Below are positions 16,390 through 25,100 of a stretch of DNA of 64,000 bases, piece after piece; position 1 is the first letter of the stretch; each line of letters starts with the position of its first letter. A model generated the notes under the pieces. The model had not been told where the DNA came from, did not search any database, and saw nothing but the letters and a program-made list of their open reading frames with translations. The position numbers and the translations under genes are program-made. Origin of the DNA: an uncultured Roseovarius sp. (GTDB taxonomy: Bacteria > Pseudomonadota > Alphaproteobacteria > Rhodobacterales > Rhodobacteraceae); contig CANMBU010000002.1 of assembly GCA_947496175.1 (NCBI GenBank), positions 620,001 through 684,000 on the forward strand, written 5' to 3'.

Positions 16390-16983
16390 CTATAATGTCC
16401 CTTTGGTCGACGGGATCGCATCGGCCTTGCGTGGATCGACCTCCAGAGCATCGCGCAGGCTGCGCGCGACGGCCTTGAAGGCCGCTTCGGCAATATGGTG
16501 GCTGTTGATCCCGTGCAGCCGGTCCACATGCAGCGTCAGGCCGCCATGGGTGCTGAGCGCTTGGAAAAACTCCCGCACCAACTCGCAGTCAAACGTGCCG
16601 ATTTTGGGTGTGGGAAGCTCCACGTTCCAGACCAGATAGGGCCGCCCGGACAGATCCAGCGCCGCGCGCACAAGCGCGTCGTCCATCGGCAAAAGGCAGG
16701 CCCCGTAGCGCCGGATGCCCTTTTTGTCGCCCACGGCCTCAGTGAGAGCCTGGCCAAGCGCAATGCCCACATCCTCGACCGTGTGATGATCATCAATGTG
16801 CAAATCGCCCTCACACCGCACCGTCATATCGACAAGCGAATGGCGGGCCAGTTGATCCAGCATATGGTCAAAAAACCCAACACCCGTGGCGTTGTCATAC
16901 GCCCCGGTCCCGTCGAGATTGATCTCGACCGAGATATCGGTTTCCGCCGTCTTACGGGTGATCTTGGCCTGTCGCATGGGCAC
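16390..16983 (-). CDS. hisB: Imidazoleglycerol-phosphate dehydratase HisB
   Basis: 197 residues; a start at the second Met (16977, MRQAKITR) is equally possible. Metal-binding signatures [24 protein letters not shown] and [14 protein letters not shown] are intact, giving the two manganese sites of the enzyme. It dehydrates imidazole glycerol phosphate in histidine synthesis. It is monofunctional, as in most alphaproteobacteria. It leads the hisB-hisH pair, with a promoter candidate at 17005-17033. Confidence 0.95.
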   Translation of the reverse strand: MPMRQAKITRKTAETDISVEINLDGTGAYDNATGVGFFDHMLDQLARHSLVDMTVRCEGDLHIDDHHTVEDVGIALGQALTEAVGDKKGIRRYGACLLPMDDALVRAALDLSGRPYLVWNVELPTPKIGTFDCELVREFFQALSTHGGLTLHVDRLHGINSHHIAEAAFKAVARSLRDALEVDPRKADAIPSTKGTL

Positions 16984-17004
16984 ATTCCGTTATAATACCG
17001 GGTG

Positions 17005-17033
17005 CTTATAGGCGCGGCAAAGAGTGTCGCCAA
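17005..17033 (-). promoter_or_regulatory. Possible sigma-70 promoter for hisB-hisH
   Basis: On the minus strand TTGGCG (17033-17028), a 17-nt spacer and TATAAG (17010-17005) approximate the housekeeping consensus. Transcription would start near 16998, giving a short leader before hisB. The match is reasonable but unproven. Confidence 0.4.
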
Positions 17034-17110
17034 GAGGGCAAAAAGCAGCAATTTCAGGGATGTGGTGTTGCTGCAAGGTGCTCAAACACCGAAATGCTCA
17101 GCAACTGGAC

Positions 17111-17150
17111 GCTCCAATAAAACATAGATTTCGATTGGTTTTATTGGAGC
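17111..17150. terminator. 13-bp inverted repeat reaching into tRNA-Gly 3' end
   Basis: GCTCCAATAAAAC (17111-17123) is the exact reverse complement of GTTTTATTGGAGC (17138-17150), with a 14-nt loop. In the minus-strand tRNA-Gly transcript the first arm contains the discriminator and CCA of the tRNA. The hairpin may end or protect the precursor but would compete with the acceptor stem. No T-run follows, so its terminator role is uncertain. Confidence 0.5.
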
Positions 17151-17219
17151 GGGCGATGAGATTCGAACTCACGACCCTTACCTTGGCAAGGTAATGCTCT
17201 ACCCCTGAGCTACGCCCGC
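17145..17219 (-). tRNA. tRNA-Gly (GCC)
   Basis: On the minus strand GCGGGCG starts the acceptor and pairs with CGCCCGC, then T and encoded CCA. The D-arm is TAGCTCAGGGGTAGAGCA. The anticodon arm is TTACCTTGCCAAGGTAA with anticodon GCC, and the T-arm is TCGTGAGTTCGAATCTCA. Length is 75 nt including CCA. Confidence 0.95.
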
Positions 17220-17332
17220 GTCCTTGGGTGAGGTGGGAAATATAAAGTCTCACCCCGCGCTGCAAGGGAAAACCGCAGTGCGGTGGCACTTTTTTGCCGG
17301 ATGTTTCGGGTCTGCTCGACCGCGACGTGCGA

Positions 17333-17467
17333 TTACTGGCTAAAGCGCAGAACCAATTCTGCGTAGATCAGAGTGGAACTCAGCAAAAGAACACCCACAA
17401 ACATCATGCGACGCTTGAAACTCGGTGGTGTGCGGTCTTCGTGGTCGTGCTCGGTATAACCTGTCAC
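17333..17467 (-). CDS. Small single-pass membrane protein, 44 aa
   Basis: GTG at 17467 follows the ribosome site CAGGAGAC. It encodes a protein with a polar, His/Glu-rich N-terminus (TGYTEHDHEDRTPPSFKRR) and one membrane helix (MFVGVLLLSSTLIYAELVL), ending RFSQ. It has all marks of a real micro-protein: ribosome site, positive-inside boundary and complete helix. It lies between tRNA-Gly and the terminator of the GMC gene, all on one strand. A weak hairpin with T4 (17269-17283) follows. Family unknown. Confidence 0.6.
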   Translation of the reverse strand: MTGYTEHDHEDRTPPSFKRRMMFVGVLLLSSTLIYAELVLRFSQ

Positions 17468-17554
17468 GTCACGTCTCCTGTATCAGTGCATTCTCGGCAG
17501 CTAATATCCGAATCGTAGGTCGTTTCAGGGGGGCTCGCAACAAAAACCGGGCGA

Positions 17555-17595
17555 AAATCCCCCGGCGGCGGAAATCCGCGCCGGGGGCGTTTTTC
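17555..17595 (-). terminator. Terminator downstream of GMC oxidoreductase
   Basis: The arms CCCCCGGCGCGG and CCGCCGCCGGGGG (minus strand, centred at 17573) form a long GC-rich stem followed by ATTTT. On the plus strand it is followed by GTTTTTC, so it could work both ways. It lies 3 to 40 bases after the GMC stop. Confidence 0.7.
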
Positions 17596-17597
17596 AA

Positions 17598-19169
17598 TCA
17601 GAGGTTGCCAGAAGACATCTCTGAGGCAATGTGATCTGCCTGCCGGATGGCAAGCGCCACGATGGTGAGCGTCGGATTTTCTGCCGCACCGGTGGTGAAT
17701 TGCGATCCGTCAGAGATGAAAAGGTTCGCAATATCATGGGTTTGACCCCATTTGTTGCAGACGCCATCCTCAGGATTTTCCGACATGCGGTTGGTGCCGA
17801 GGTTGTGCGTGCTGGGGTAGGGCGGCGTTGGGAACGTCCGTGTGGCCCCCACCGCGTCATAGACCGCAGCGCCTTGTTTATAAGCGTGGTTGCGCATGGC
17901 GATGTCATTGGGGTGATCATCGAAATGTACATTCGGCGCGGGCAGACCGTACTGGTCTTTCACCTCATCGTTGAGCGTGACGCGGTTGCTCGCTTGTGGC
18001 ATGTCCTCGCCCACAATCCACATCCCGGCCATGTTCTCATACTCATCGAGCGCTGAGGTGAATTCACGTCCCCAGGCACCCGGATCCAGGAATGCGGCCA
18101 TGAAGGGCAAGCCAAGTGCGAGCGTTTCAAGCTCATATCCACCTACGAACCCACGGCTTGGATCATGACGCGACTCGTCCGTGATGATCCCGGCCATAGT
18201 TGTGCCACGCCAGAACTTCACCGGCTTGTCAAAGACCGCATAGACCGATCCGGTCATGTGCCGCATGTAGTTGCGGCCCACCTGATCAGAGCTGTTGGCC
18301 AGGCCGTTGGGGAACATGCTTGACGCCGAGTTGAGAAGCAGGCGGGGCGATTCAAACGAATTGCCCGCAACACAGACGATCCGCGCCTTTTGCATCTTCA
18401 GATTGCCGTCCGCGTCGAAATACTCCACGCCGGTGACCTTGCCACTGTCATCGTGCAAAATCCGTGCCACATGGGATTGCGGGCGCACTTCGAGATTGCC
18501 AGTCGCCTCGCCCTGCTCGATGTCATGGTAGCCCGCGGACCATTTGGCTCCCCACTTGCAACCCTGAAAGCAAAAGCCGGTCTGCTGGCACATCTGCCGA
18601 TCGGTGTTTTCAGCCGATGAAATGGCCATCCGGCCTGTATGCACGTCCTTGTATCCAAGCGCCTTGGCCCCAGCTTCAAAGACTTTGAAGTTGTTGTTGC
18701 CCGGAAGCCCGGGGCGGTCACCTGTACGGGTCACATGCAGCTTGTCTTCAGCCTTGGTGTACCAAGGGTCCATTTCAGCCGCATCAATCGGCCAGTCCAG
18801 AAGGCTTGCGCCCTCGACATCGCCATAGGTGGTCTTGGCTTTCCACTCATGCTCCTGAAAGCGCAGGGATGCGCCCGCCCAGTGCTGTGTGGTGCCGCCC
18901 ACGGATTTTACAATCCAGGCCGGAAGACCCGAGAAATCCTTGGCCACGCGCCAGTCGCCCGATGTGGTGCGCGGGTCAAGCCAGGCCAATTGGCCAAAGC
19001 TGTCCCATTCATCATTGATGAAATCCTCGGGCAAATGCCGCCCGCCAGCTTCCAAGGCCACGACAGAGACGCCCTTTTGCGCCAATTCATTGGCCAGAAC
19101 ACCGCCGCCTGCGCCGGTTCCGATGATGACGACAACGCTGTCGTCGCTGAGTTCAAATGGTGCACTCAT
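17598..19169 (-). CDS. GMC family oxidoreductase
   Basis: 523 residues. The FAD-binding dinucleotide fold is at the start (VVVIIGTGAGGGVLANELAQ). A GMC segment is KSVGGTTQHWAGASLRF, and the C-terminal signature is STHNLGTNRMSENP plus NLFISDGSQFTTGAAENPT, the FAD-contacting end and active-site region. The Cys-rich stretch CQQTGFCFQGCKWGAKWS is typical of the gluconate or sorbitol dehydrogenase large-subunit group. It oxidises an alcohol or sugar, and its redox partner may be the Tat-exported small subunit encoded just upstream. No own signal peptide; probably hitch-hikes to the periplasm with that subunit. Confidence 0.9.
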   Translation of the reverse strand: MSAPFELSDDSVVVIIGTGAGGGVLANELAQKGVSVVALEAGGRHLPEDFINDEWDSFGQLAWLDPRTTSGDWRVAKDFSGLPAWIVKSVGGTTQHWAGASLRFQEHEWKAKTTYGDVEGASLLDWPIDAAEMDPWYTKAEDKLHVTRTGDRPGLPGNNNFKVFEAGAKALGYKDVHTGRMAISSAENTDRQMCQQTGFCFQGCKWGAKWSAGYHDIEQGEATGNLEVRPQSHVARILHDDSGKVTGVEYFDADGNLKMQKARIVCVAGNSFESPRLLLNSASSMFPNGLANSSDQVGRNYMRHMTGSVYAVFDKPVKFWRGTTMAGIITDESRHDPSRGFVGGYELETLALGLPFMAAFLDPGAWGREFTSALDEYENMAGMWIVGEDMPQASNRVTLNDEVKDQYGLPAPNVHFDDHPNDIAMRNHAYKQGAAVYDAVGATRTFPTPPYPSTHNLGTNRMSENPEDGVCNKWGQTHDIANLFISDGSQFTTGAAENPTLTIVALAIRQADHIASEMSSGNL

Positions 19170-19183
19170 TGGTTAATCCTCCC

Positions 19184-19711
19184 TCAGCCGATCCACGAAA
19201 TGTCATCAAAACCGCGGTTGATGTAGCCGCCTTTGGAGAAGCTTTCGCCCTCATATCCAAAGATCGGCCAAACCGCTTTTTGATTGTAAAGCCCGGTCAC
19301 GAGCCCGCCCCTGATGCGCTGGAAGAAGGGGTCATCCTCCATCGAGCGCAGCACGTCGACACGGTCTCGTTCCCATCCCACGGCGGCGTAATCCGCGCCT
19401 TTCATGTCGTTGGCGGCAGCATTGAGCGCAGCGATGCCTGCCTCAATCCCTTCGGCATTCTCAGCCGTGTCATAACCTTTGACGGCCGCCACGTAGAATT
19501 CATCGGCCACACGGTCATGCGGGTAGATGTCGCGCGCCATTTGCACCAAGGTCGCAAAGCTTTCAGGCTTGAGTGCTTCAAGCTCCGCGGCCCAGGCCCC
19601 GTCAGCCCCGGCAATGTAGCCTGCGCCCAACACGAATGCTCCCAAGGCGGTGGTGCCTTTCAGAAGCTCGCGCCGGGTTAGCGTTTTGAGCGATTTTGTT
19701 TGGGTACTCAA
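19184..19711 (-). CDS. Tat-exported partner subunit (gluconate dehydrogenase subunit 3-like)
   Basis: 175 residues. The twin-arginine signal TRRELLKGTTALGAFVLGAG ends near AWA-AELE. The mature part is helical with TLVQMARDIYPHDRVADEFY and the closing GYINRGFDDISWIG, resembling the small gamma subunit of membrane gluconate 2-dehydrogenases. It stands 14 bases upstream of the GMC gene on the same strand, so the two make a complex. The folded complex would be exported together. A cytochrome subunit is not seen nearby. Confidence 0.8.
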   Translation of the reverse strand: MSTQTKSLKTLTRRELLKGTTALGAFVLGAGYIAGADGAWAAELEALKPESFATLVQMARDIYPHDRVADEFYVAAVKGYDTAENAEGIEAGIAALNAAANDMKGADYAAVGWERDRVDVLRSMEDDPFFQRIRGGLVTGLYNQKAVWPIFGYEGESFSKGGYINRGFDDISWIG

Positions 19712-19795
19712 CGTAATGTCCTCCCTAAGTCTGCGTGGTTTTTAATTGTTGGCAAAAGGCCCGGCTCACGCCGCGCCGGTCCATTTGCGATTGGG

Positions 19796-20191
19796 TTATT
19801 TGAAACGCCCTGCGCGTTCGAGAACCTCGATCTCGTAGCCGTCGGGGTCTGCTATGAAGAAAAACTTGCCCACCAGTTCTCCGTCTGGGGCAAACTCCAC
19901 CACTTTGCGCGGCTCCAGCCCGGCTTTGACAAAGCGGGCGTGTTCTTCTTCAACATTGTCCACGGAAACCGCGAAGTGACCGTAGCCTGAGCCAAGCTCA
20001 TAGGGCTCGCTTTGGTCCTTGTTAACGGTGAGTTCCAACTCGAATTCGGATTCCGAATTGCTCAGGTATACCAGCGTGAAATTGGTAAAATCGAGCCGGT
20101 CAGCGACCTCTAACCCAAAAGCAGTTTTGTAGAATTCCAGTGACCGTGCCTCGTCGAGTACACGGATCATGCTGTGAATGGCTTTGGCCAT
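19796..20191 (-). CDS. VOC family protein, lactoylglutathione lyase-like
   Basis: 131 residues of the glyoxalase fold, two beta-alpha-beta-beta-beta repeats. It opens IHSMIRVLDEARSLEFYKTAFGLEVADR, has SEFELELTVNKDQSEPYELGSGYGHFAVSV in the middle, and ends IADPDGYEIEVLERAGRF. Metal ligands His6, Glu in ELELT, His in YGHFAV and Glu in YEIEVLE are present, as in glyoxalase I, which turns methylglyoxal-glutathione hemithioacetal into S-lactoylglutathione. It is first in a probable unit with the Tat subunit and GMC genes. Substrate not certain. Confidence 0.8.
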   Translation of the reverse strand: MAKAIHSMIRVLDEARSLEFYKTAFGLEVADRLDFTNFTLVYLSNSESEFELELTVNKDQSEPYELGSGYGHFAVSVDNVEEEHARFVKAGLEPRKVVEFAPDGELVGKFFFIADPDGYEIEVLERAGRFK

Positions 20192-20291
20192 AGGCTCCTC
20201 CGAACTGTGTGTTGTTCGAAGTAGCCTAGCAAGCTGCGCACGCGGCGAGGTAGTAAACCGTTACTACACGGCGCAAAGATCAGGTTGCGCC

Positions 20292-20585
20292 TTATTCGGC
20301 TGCAATTTGATCCGTTTGAGGCGCGTTTTGCGCGTCTTGCCACACCAGGCACGTGCAGCGCAGCAGGGATGTGAAATTCTTGGGTTCCCCATGCAATTCA
20401 AGCACTTCGCCATGAAGCTTGGACACAAATGCGGGTGTGGTCACATCCTCATTGGCAGCGATTACATCCAAAATACGCCAGAATGATTTTTCCAACCGGA
20501 TGCTGGTGCTTTGCCCATTCAGACGCATACTGCGGGTTTCGAGCTCATATCGTTCCGGGTCTTGCCCGGCAAACATACGGCACAT
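20292..20585 (-). CDS. Ribbon-helix-helix domain protein
   Basis: 97 residues with the RHH pattern in STSIRLEKSFWRILDVIAANEDVTTPAFVSKLHGEV, the beta strand and two helices of a MetJ/Arc-like DNA-binding dimer. The C-terminus (NFTSLLRCTCLVWQDAQ) is typical of the alphaproteobacterial RHH_4 subgroup. It is probably a small transcription factor of unknown target. Single gene. Confidence 0.75.
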   Translation of the reverse strand: MCRMFAGQDPERYELETRSMRLNGQSTSIRLEKSFWRILDVIAANEDVTTPAFVSKLHGEVLELHGEPKNFTSLLRCTCLVWQDAQNAPQTDQIAAE

Positions 20586-20679
20586 GTGTCATCCTCCCAT
20601 ATGACCCATTGCGATGATGGTCCCATCATTCCGAGGATTTGGGCACAAGGCAAGCCTGCTGTTTGGCGCTTCGCCAGCC

Positions 20680-21468
20680 TTAAAGAGTGAAGTCCTCGGT
20701 ATGCACCAAGACCCCGTCCTCAGAATTGAGCACAATTCCGTAGGCTCCTGGTTCATCCACCGAGATGTGATGATCATCTGTCGTAAGTTGCATCGGCATT
20801 TGATGGCAGGTGCTTTTGAACATGAAAACCGGGATGTTGCGGGTCTCATTAACGGCGAGGTTTCCCTGGATCGTGCGGTGAATGTGCCCAGCCAGGATTT
20901 GCACAACGGAGCCATGCTGTGCCAGGCGCGCGGCCAGCTCAGACCGGTTGGCCAGCCCGATACTGTCCATGCCGTGAAAACCCGTCAGAACGGGAGGGTG
21001 GTGTAGACCAAGGATCACTCGCCTGCCGTCGGCGCTGGCAATCGCTTGGTCCATCCAGGTAAGCCGATCTTCGCAAAGCAGCCCGCCGTGCAGATTTGCG
21101 GCATCCTCGTCCAAGGTGTCCAGAAGGATTAGCCGTGTCTCATCGAGATCAATACTCTCCTGCACAAACCCTGCTTCCGTTACGGGAACATTCTGAAAAA
21201 CATCAAGAAAAACACTGCGCCTGTCATGATTTCCCAAAGTCAGGCTGACCGGGAGAGGGCAGTCGGAAAGAGTATCATGCAATCGCATGTACTCTTCCCG
21301 CGTGCCATGATGCGTTAAATCTCCGGTGATCACGATACGCTCTGCATCCGGGTGGTTGCTCAGCGCATGCTGCAGCCCTTGCGCAAAGCGTTCCAGAGGA
21401 TCGAGACCAATAATCGTCTCGCCCTGCGGCACCATGTGAATATCGGTGAAAACCAAGAGCTTTTTCAT
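20680..21468 (-). CDS. Metallophosphoesterase, 3',5'-cyclic-nucleotide phosphodiesterase-like
   Basis: The preferred start MKKLLVFTDIHMV (21468) gives 262 residues. The metal motifs are complete: TDIH, TGDLTHHG, LGNHDRR, LGLHHPPV and AGHIHR, as in class III cyclic AMP phosphodiesterases (CpdA type). It would hydrolyse cyclic nucleotides or other phosphodiesters in the cytoplasm. It follows the DUF2314 gene on the same strand after a terminator. Substrate unproven. Confidence 0.85.
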   Translation of the reverse strand: MKKLLVFTDIHMVPQGETIIGLDPLERFAQGLQHALSNHPDAERIVITGDLTHHGTREEYMRLHDTLSDCPLPVSLTLGNHDRRSVFLDVFQNVPVTEAGFVQESIDLDETRLILLDTLDEDAANLHGGLLCEDRLTWMDQAIASADGRRVILGLHHPPVLTGFHGMDSIGLANRSELAARLAQHGSVVQILAGHIHRTIQGNLAVNETRNIPVFMFKSTCHQMPMQLTTDDHHISVDEPGAYGIVLNSEDGVLVHTEDFTL

Positions 21469-21485
21469 GAGCCCATCCCACAAAG

Positions 21486-21520
21486 AAAAACCACGCGAAC
21501 CTTGGAAGGATTCGCGCGGC
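21486..21520 (-). terminator. Terminator after the DUF2314 gene
   Basis: On the minus strand CCGCGCGAA, loop of 11 nt, TTCGCGTGG and then TTTTTC. One G-T pair interrupts the stem. It separates the DUF2314 gene from the phosphodiesterase gene. Confidence 0.6.
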
Positions 21521-21542
21521 TTTGGAAGATGGTTTTGAAGGC

Positions 21543-22037
21543 TTACCAGCCTTCAGGCACCGGGTTTTCCGACAAGATCTGCGACAGTTGTGTCTTGGTG
21601 GCGTCATCCAGATGCGGCAGCATCACACGGGTGGTATAGTTGCCAAAGAGTTTGCCATCGGCGCTATACGTCCAATCCGCGATCTGCGCCTCAGAAAATT
21701 CCACCATGTCGCCAGCATGCTGACCGGGCATGCTTGTGGGCTCATTGGCCAGAATGCCAACGAACCCGTCGCCCCGCGGCGCGAAGGGTACGATCCAGAT
21801 CACTTCGGATTGCTCGCTCTCGGCGTTGAATTCCACCTTCAGACCCGCGCCTTCTATGGATTGCCCGTCCGCGCCTTGGGTATTTGCCAGAAACTGCGGC
21901 AAGGATATGCGTGCTTCGGCGATGGCAGACTGCATCTCGGGGTCCTGCTGGCCGAATTGAACAACATCATCTCCGGCCAAAGCCGTAAGCGGAAGAAACA
22001 CCGCGCATGCGAAGGTGGCGAGAAAACGTGTCATCAT
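21543..22037 (-). CDS. DUF2314 secreted protein
   Basis: 164 residues with a signal peptide (MTRFLATFACAVFLPLTALA, then GDDVV). The mature part has DUF2314 features: a QDPEMQSAIAEARISLPQF helix, EVIWIVPFAPRGDGFVGILANEP, GDMVEFSEAQIADWTYSADGKLFGNYTTRVML. Members (YegJ-like) are of unknown activity. A second Met directly follows the first, so the start is ambiguous by one codon. Confidence 0.8.
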   Translation of the reverse strand: MMTRFLATFACAVFLPLTALAGDDVVQFGQQDPEMQSAIAEARISLPQFLANTQGADGQSIEGAGLKVEFNAESEQSEVIWIVPFAPRGDGFVGILANEPTSMPGQHAGDMVEFSEAQIADWTYSADGKLFGNYTTRVMLPHLDDATKTQLSQILSENPVPEGW

Positions 22038-22108
22038 GACCCTTTCTTATTGTACTCAATAATTTAGATCGGGCGGATACCAAGCCATTTGGGCCGGAAT
22101 ATGACGCG

Positions 22109-25100
22109 TCATTCAAATTCGATCAGCAAATCCTTGGCGTCGATCTGACTGCCCGCCTGCACGTGCACGGCCTTGACCACGGCATCGCGTTCGGCATGTA
22201 GCCCGGTTTCCATTTTCATTGCCTCGATGGTCAGAAGCAGGTCGCCTGTGCTGACCGTCTGGCCCGGATTGATCCCCACGGTTGCCACAACCCCCGGCAT
22301 CGGAGCGCCAAGATGATTGGCATTGCCCACTTCGGCCTTTGGCCGTGCCTCAACAGTGGCTTTCACCCGACGGTCCGGAACGCGGATGGTGCGTGGCTGG
22401 CCATTCAACTCAAAGAATACACGCGCCTGGCCGTCTTCCCGGGTCTCGCCCACCGCCACAAGCCGGATTTCCAGCGTTTTGCCCGGATCAATCTCGGCGG
22501 TGATCTCTTCGTTGGTTTCCATGCCATAGAAGAAGGTTTTTGTGGGCAAGGTCCGCACGGGGCCATATTCGACATGGCGCTCCATGTAATCGGTGAAGAC
22601 TTTGGGATACATCATGTAGCCCATCAGGTCTTCCTCATCGATGCTCACGCCCAGTTTCTCCTCAGCCCCGGCTTTCTCGGCTTTGAGATCCGCAGGCTCA
22701 AGCAAGGTTCCGGGGCGCACTGTGATCGGCTCCTCACCCTTGAGCACCTTTTTGACGATAGCCTCGGGGAAGCCGCCATGTGCCTGCCCCACATAACCCT
22801 TCATCAAGGTGATCACACTATCGGGGAAACTGACCTCGGTCTCGGGGTTCAGCACGTCCTCGCAAGTGAGGCCTTGGGTGACCATCATCAGCGCCAAATC
22901 ACCCACCGTTTTGGCAATCGGGGTGACTTTGATTACATCGCCGAACATATGGTTCACCTCGGCATAGGTGCGCGCAATGTCGTGCCAGCGATCCTCAAGA
23001 CCCATGGAACGCGCTTGTGCTTTCAGATTGGTAAACTGACCGCCCGGCATCTCGTGCAGGTAAACCTCAGAGGCGGGCGACTGCATGCCGGACTCGAACG
23101 CCGCGTAGTGGTCGCGCACCGATTCCCAGTAGTTCGAAATTTGCCGGATCGCGCCCACATCAAGCCCGGTATCCCGGTCGGTATGGCGCAGGGCCTCGAC
23201 AACCGATCCAAGCGTAGCCTGAGAGGTGTTGCCCGAAAGCGCGTCCATCGCACAATCCACCGCATCCACACCGGCCTCAGAGGCGGCCATGATGGTGGCA
23301 ATCGCGGTGCCCGCGGTGTCATGTGTGTGGAAGTGGATGGGCAGGCCCACCTCTTCCTTCAACGCCTTGAAAAGGATCGACGCCGTGGCCGGTTTCATCA
23401 AACCGCCCATGTCTTTGAGACACAAAATATGCGTGCCTGCCGCCTTCAGCTCTTTGGCCATGTCGAGGTAGTATTTCAGGTCGTATTTCGACCGGTTCGG
23501 ATCGAGGATATCCCCGGTATAACAAATAGCCGCTTCAAGGATTTTCCCTGAGTCAAGCACGGCATCCATCGATACGCGCATGTTTTCCGACCAGTTGAGC
23601 GGATCAAAGACACGGAAGATGTCGACGCCGACATCGGCAGCGCGCTCGACAAAGGCTTTGACGACATTGTCCGGGTAGTTGGTGTAGCCCACGCCATTGG
23701 AGCCACGCAAAAGCATCTGCGTGAGCAGGTTGGGCATGGCCTTGCGCAGATCGCGCAGCCGTTGCCACGGACATTCACCGAGAAAGCGGTAGGCGACGTC
23801 AAAGGTCGCGCCGCCCCAGCATTCCATCGAGAAAAGCTGTGGCAAATCATGCGCATAGTTGGGGGCGACCTCGATCATATCAATCGAGCGCATGCGCGTA
23901 GCCAAAAGCGATTGATGGCTGTCGCGCATGGTGGTGTCGGTGATCAAAAGCTGCTTTTGCGCCGCCATCCAATCGGCCACGGCCTGCGCGCCGTCGCGTT
24001 CGAGGATCTGCTTTGCACCATCGGTGATCTCGGCATTGGCCGGTTTGGGCGCACGCGGCAGAGCGAGATCTGGGCGCGGCTCGGGGCGGCCTTCGACCTC
24101 GGGATGCCCATTGACGGTGATGTCCGCGATATAGGTCAAAACCTTGGTGCCCCGGTCGCGACGCTGTTCAAACTCAAACAGCCCGGGCGTCGTGTCGATG
24201 AATTTGGTGGTGTATTCGTTCGACAAAAACACGGGATGTTTCAGCAGGTTTTCAACAAAGGCAATGTTGGTGGACACACCGCGAATACGAAACTCGCGCA
24301 AGGCCCGGTCCATCCGCGCAATGGCCCCTTCAGGCGTCTGCGCATGGGCCGTGATTTTCACCAGCAGAGAATCGTAGTACCGCGTGATCACGCTGCCCGA
24401 ATATGCCGTGCCGCCATCCAGACGGATGCCCATGCCCGTGGCCTCACGAAATGCCGTAATGCGGCCATAGTCGGGGATGAAGTTGTTCTGCGGATCCTCG
24501 GTGGTAATCCTTGTCTGGATCGCATGACCATTCAGGCTGATCTCGTCCTGGCTTTGCTTGCGCGTGGCCTCGGCCAGTGTCTTGCCCTCTGAAATCTTGA
24601 TCTGCGCCTGTACGATGTCGATGCCGGTCACTTCCTCGGTGACGGTATGCTCCACCTGCACACGCGGGTTCACTTCGATGAAATAAAACTGGCCGGTGTC
24701 CATATCCATCAGGAACTCAACCGTGCCTGCACATTCATAATTGACGTGCTTGCAGATTTTGTAGCCCAACTCGCAAATCTCGGCGCGCTGTGCGTCGCTG
24801 AGATACGGGGCAGGGGCGCGTTCCACGACCTTTTGGTTGCGACGCTGAACCGAGCAGTCGCGCTCAAAGAGGTGGTACATGTTGCCATGCGTGTCGCCGA
24901 GAATCTGCACCTCAACATGGCGCGCGTGGATGATCATCTTTTCCAGATACCCCTCGCCATTGCCAAAAGCGGCCTCGGCCTCGCGCCGACCTTCGCGCAC
25001 CTTTTCTTCAAGCTCATCGGGGCTGTTGATCGGGCGCATACCGCGCCCGCCGCCACCCCAGCTGGCCTTGAGCATCATCGGGTAGCCAATCTCGTCAGCT

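Noticed and set aside
17294..17518. 74-codon plus-strand frame near tRNA-Gly
   Set aside because: Antisense to the better-supported 44-aa membrane protein (17333-17467) with its own ribosome site.
22313..23551. Plus-strand open frame of 412 codons inside pyc
   Set aside because: Antisense shadow of the well-supported pyruvate carboxylase.
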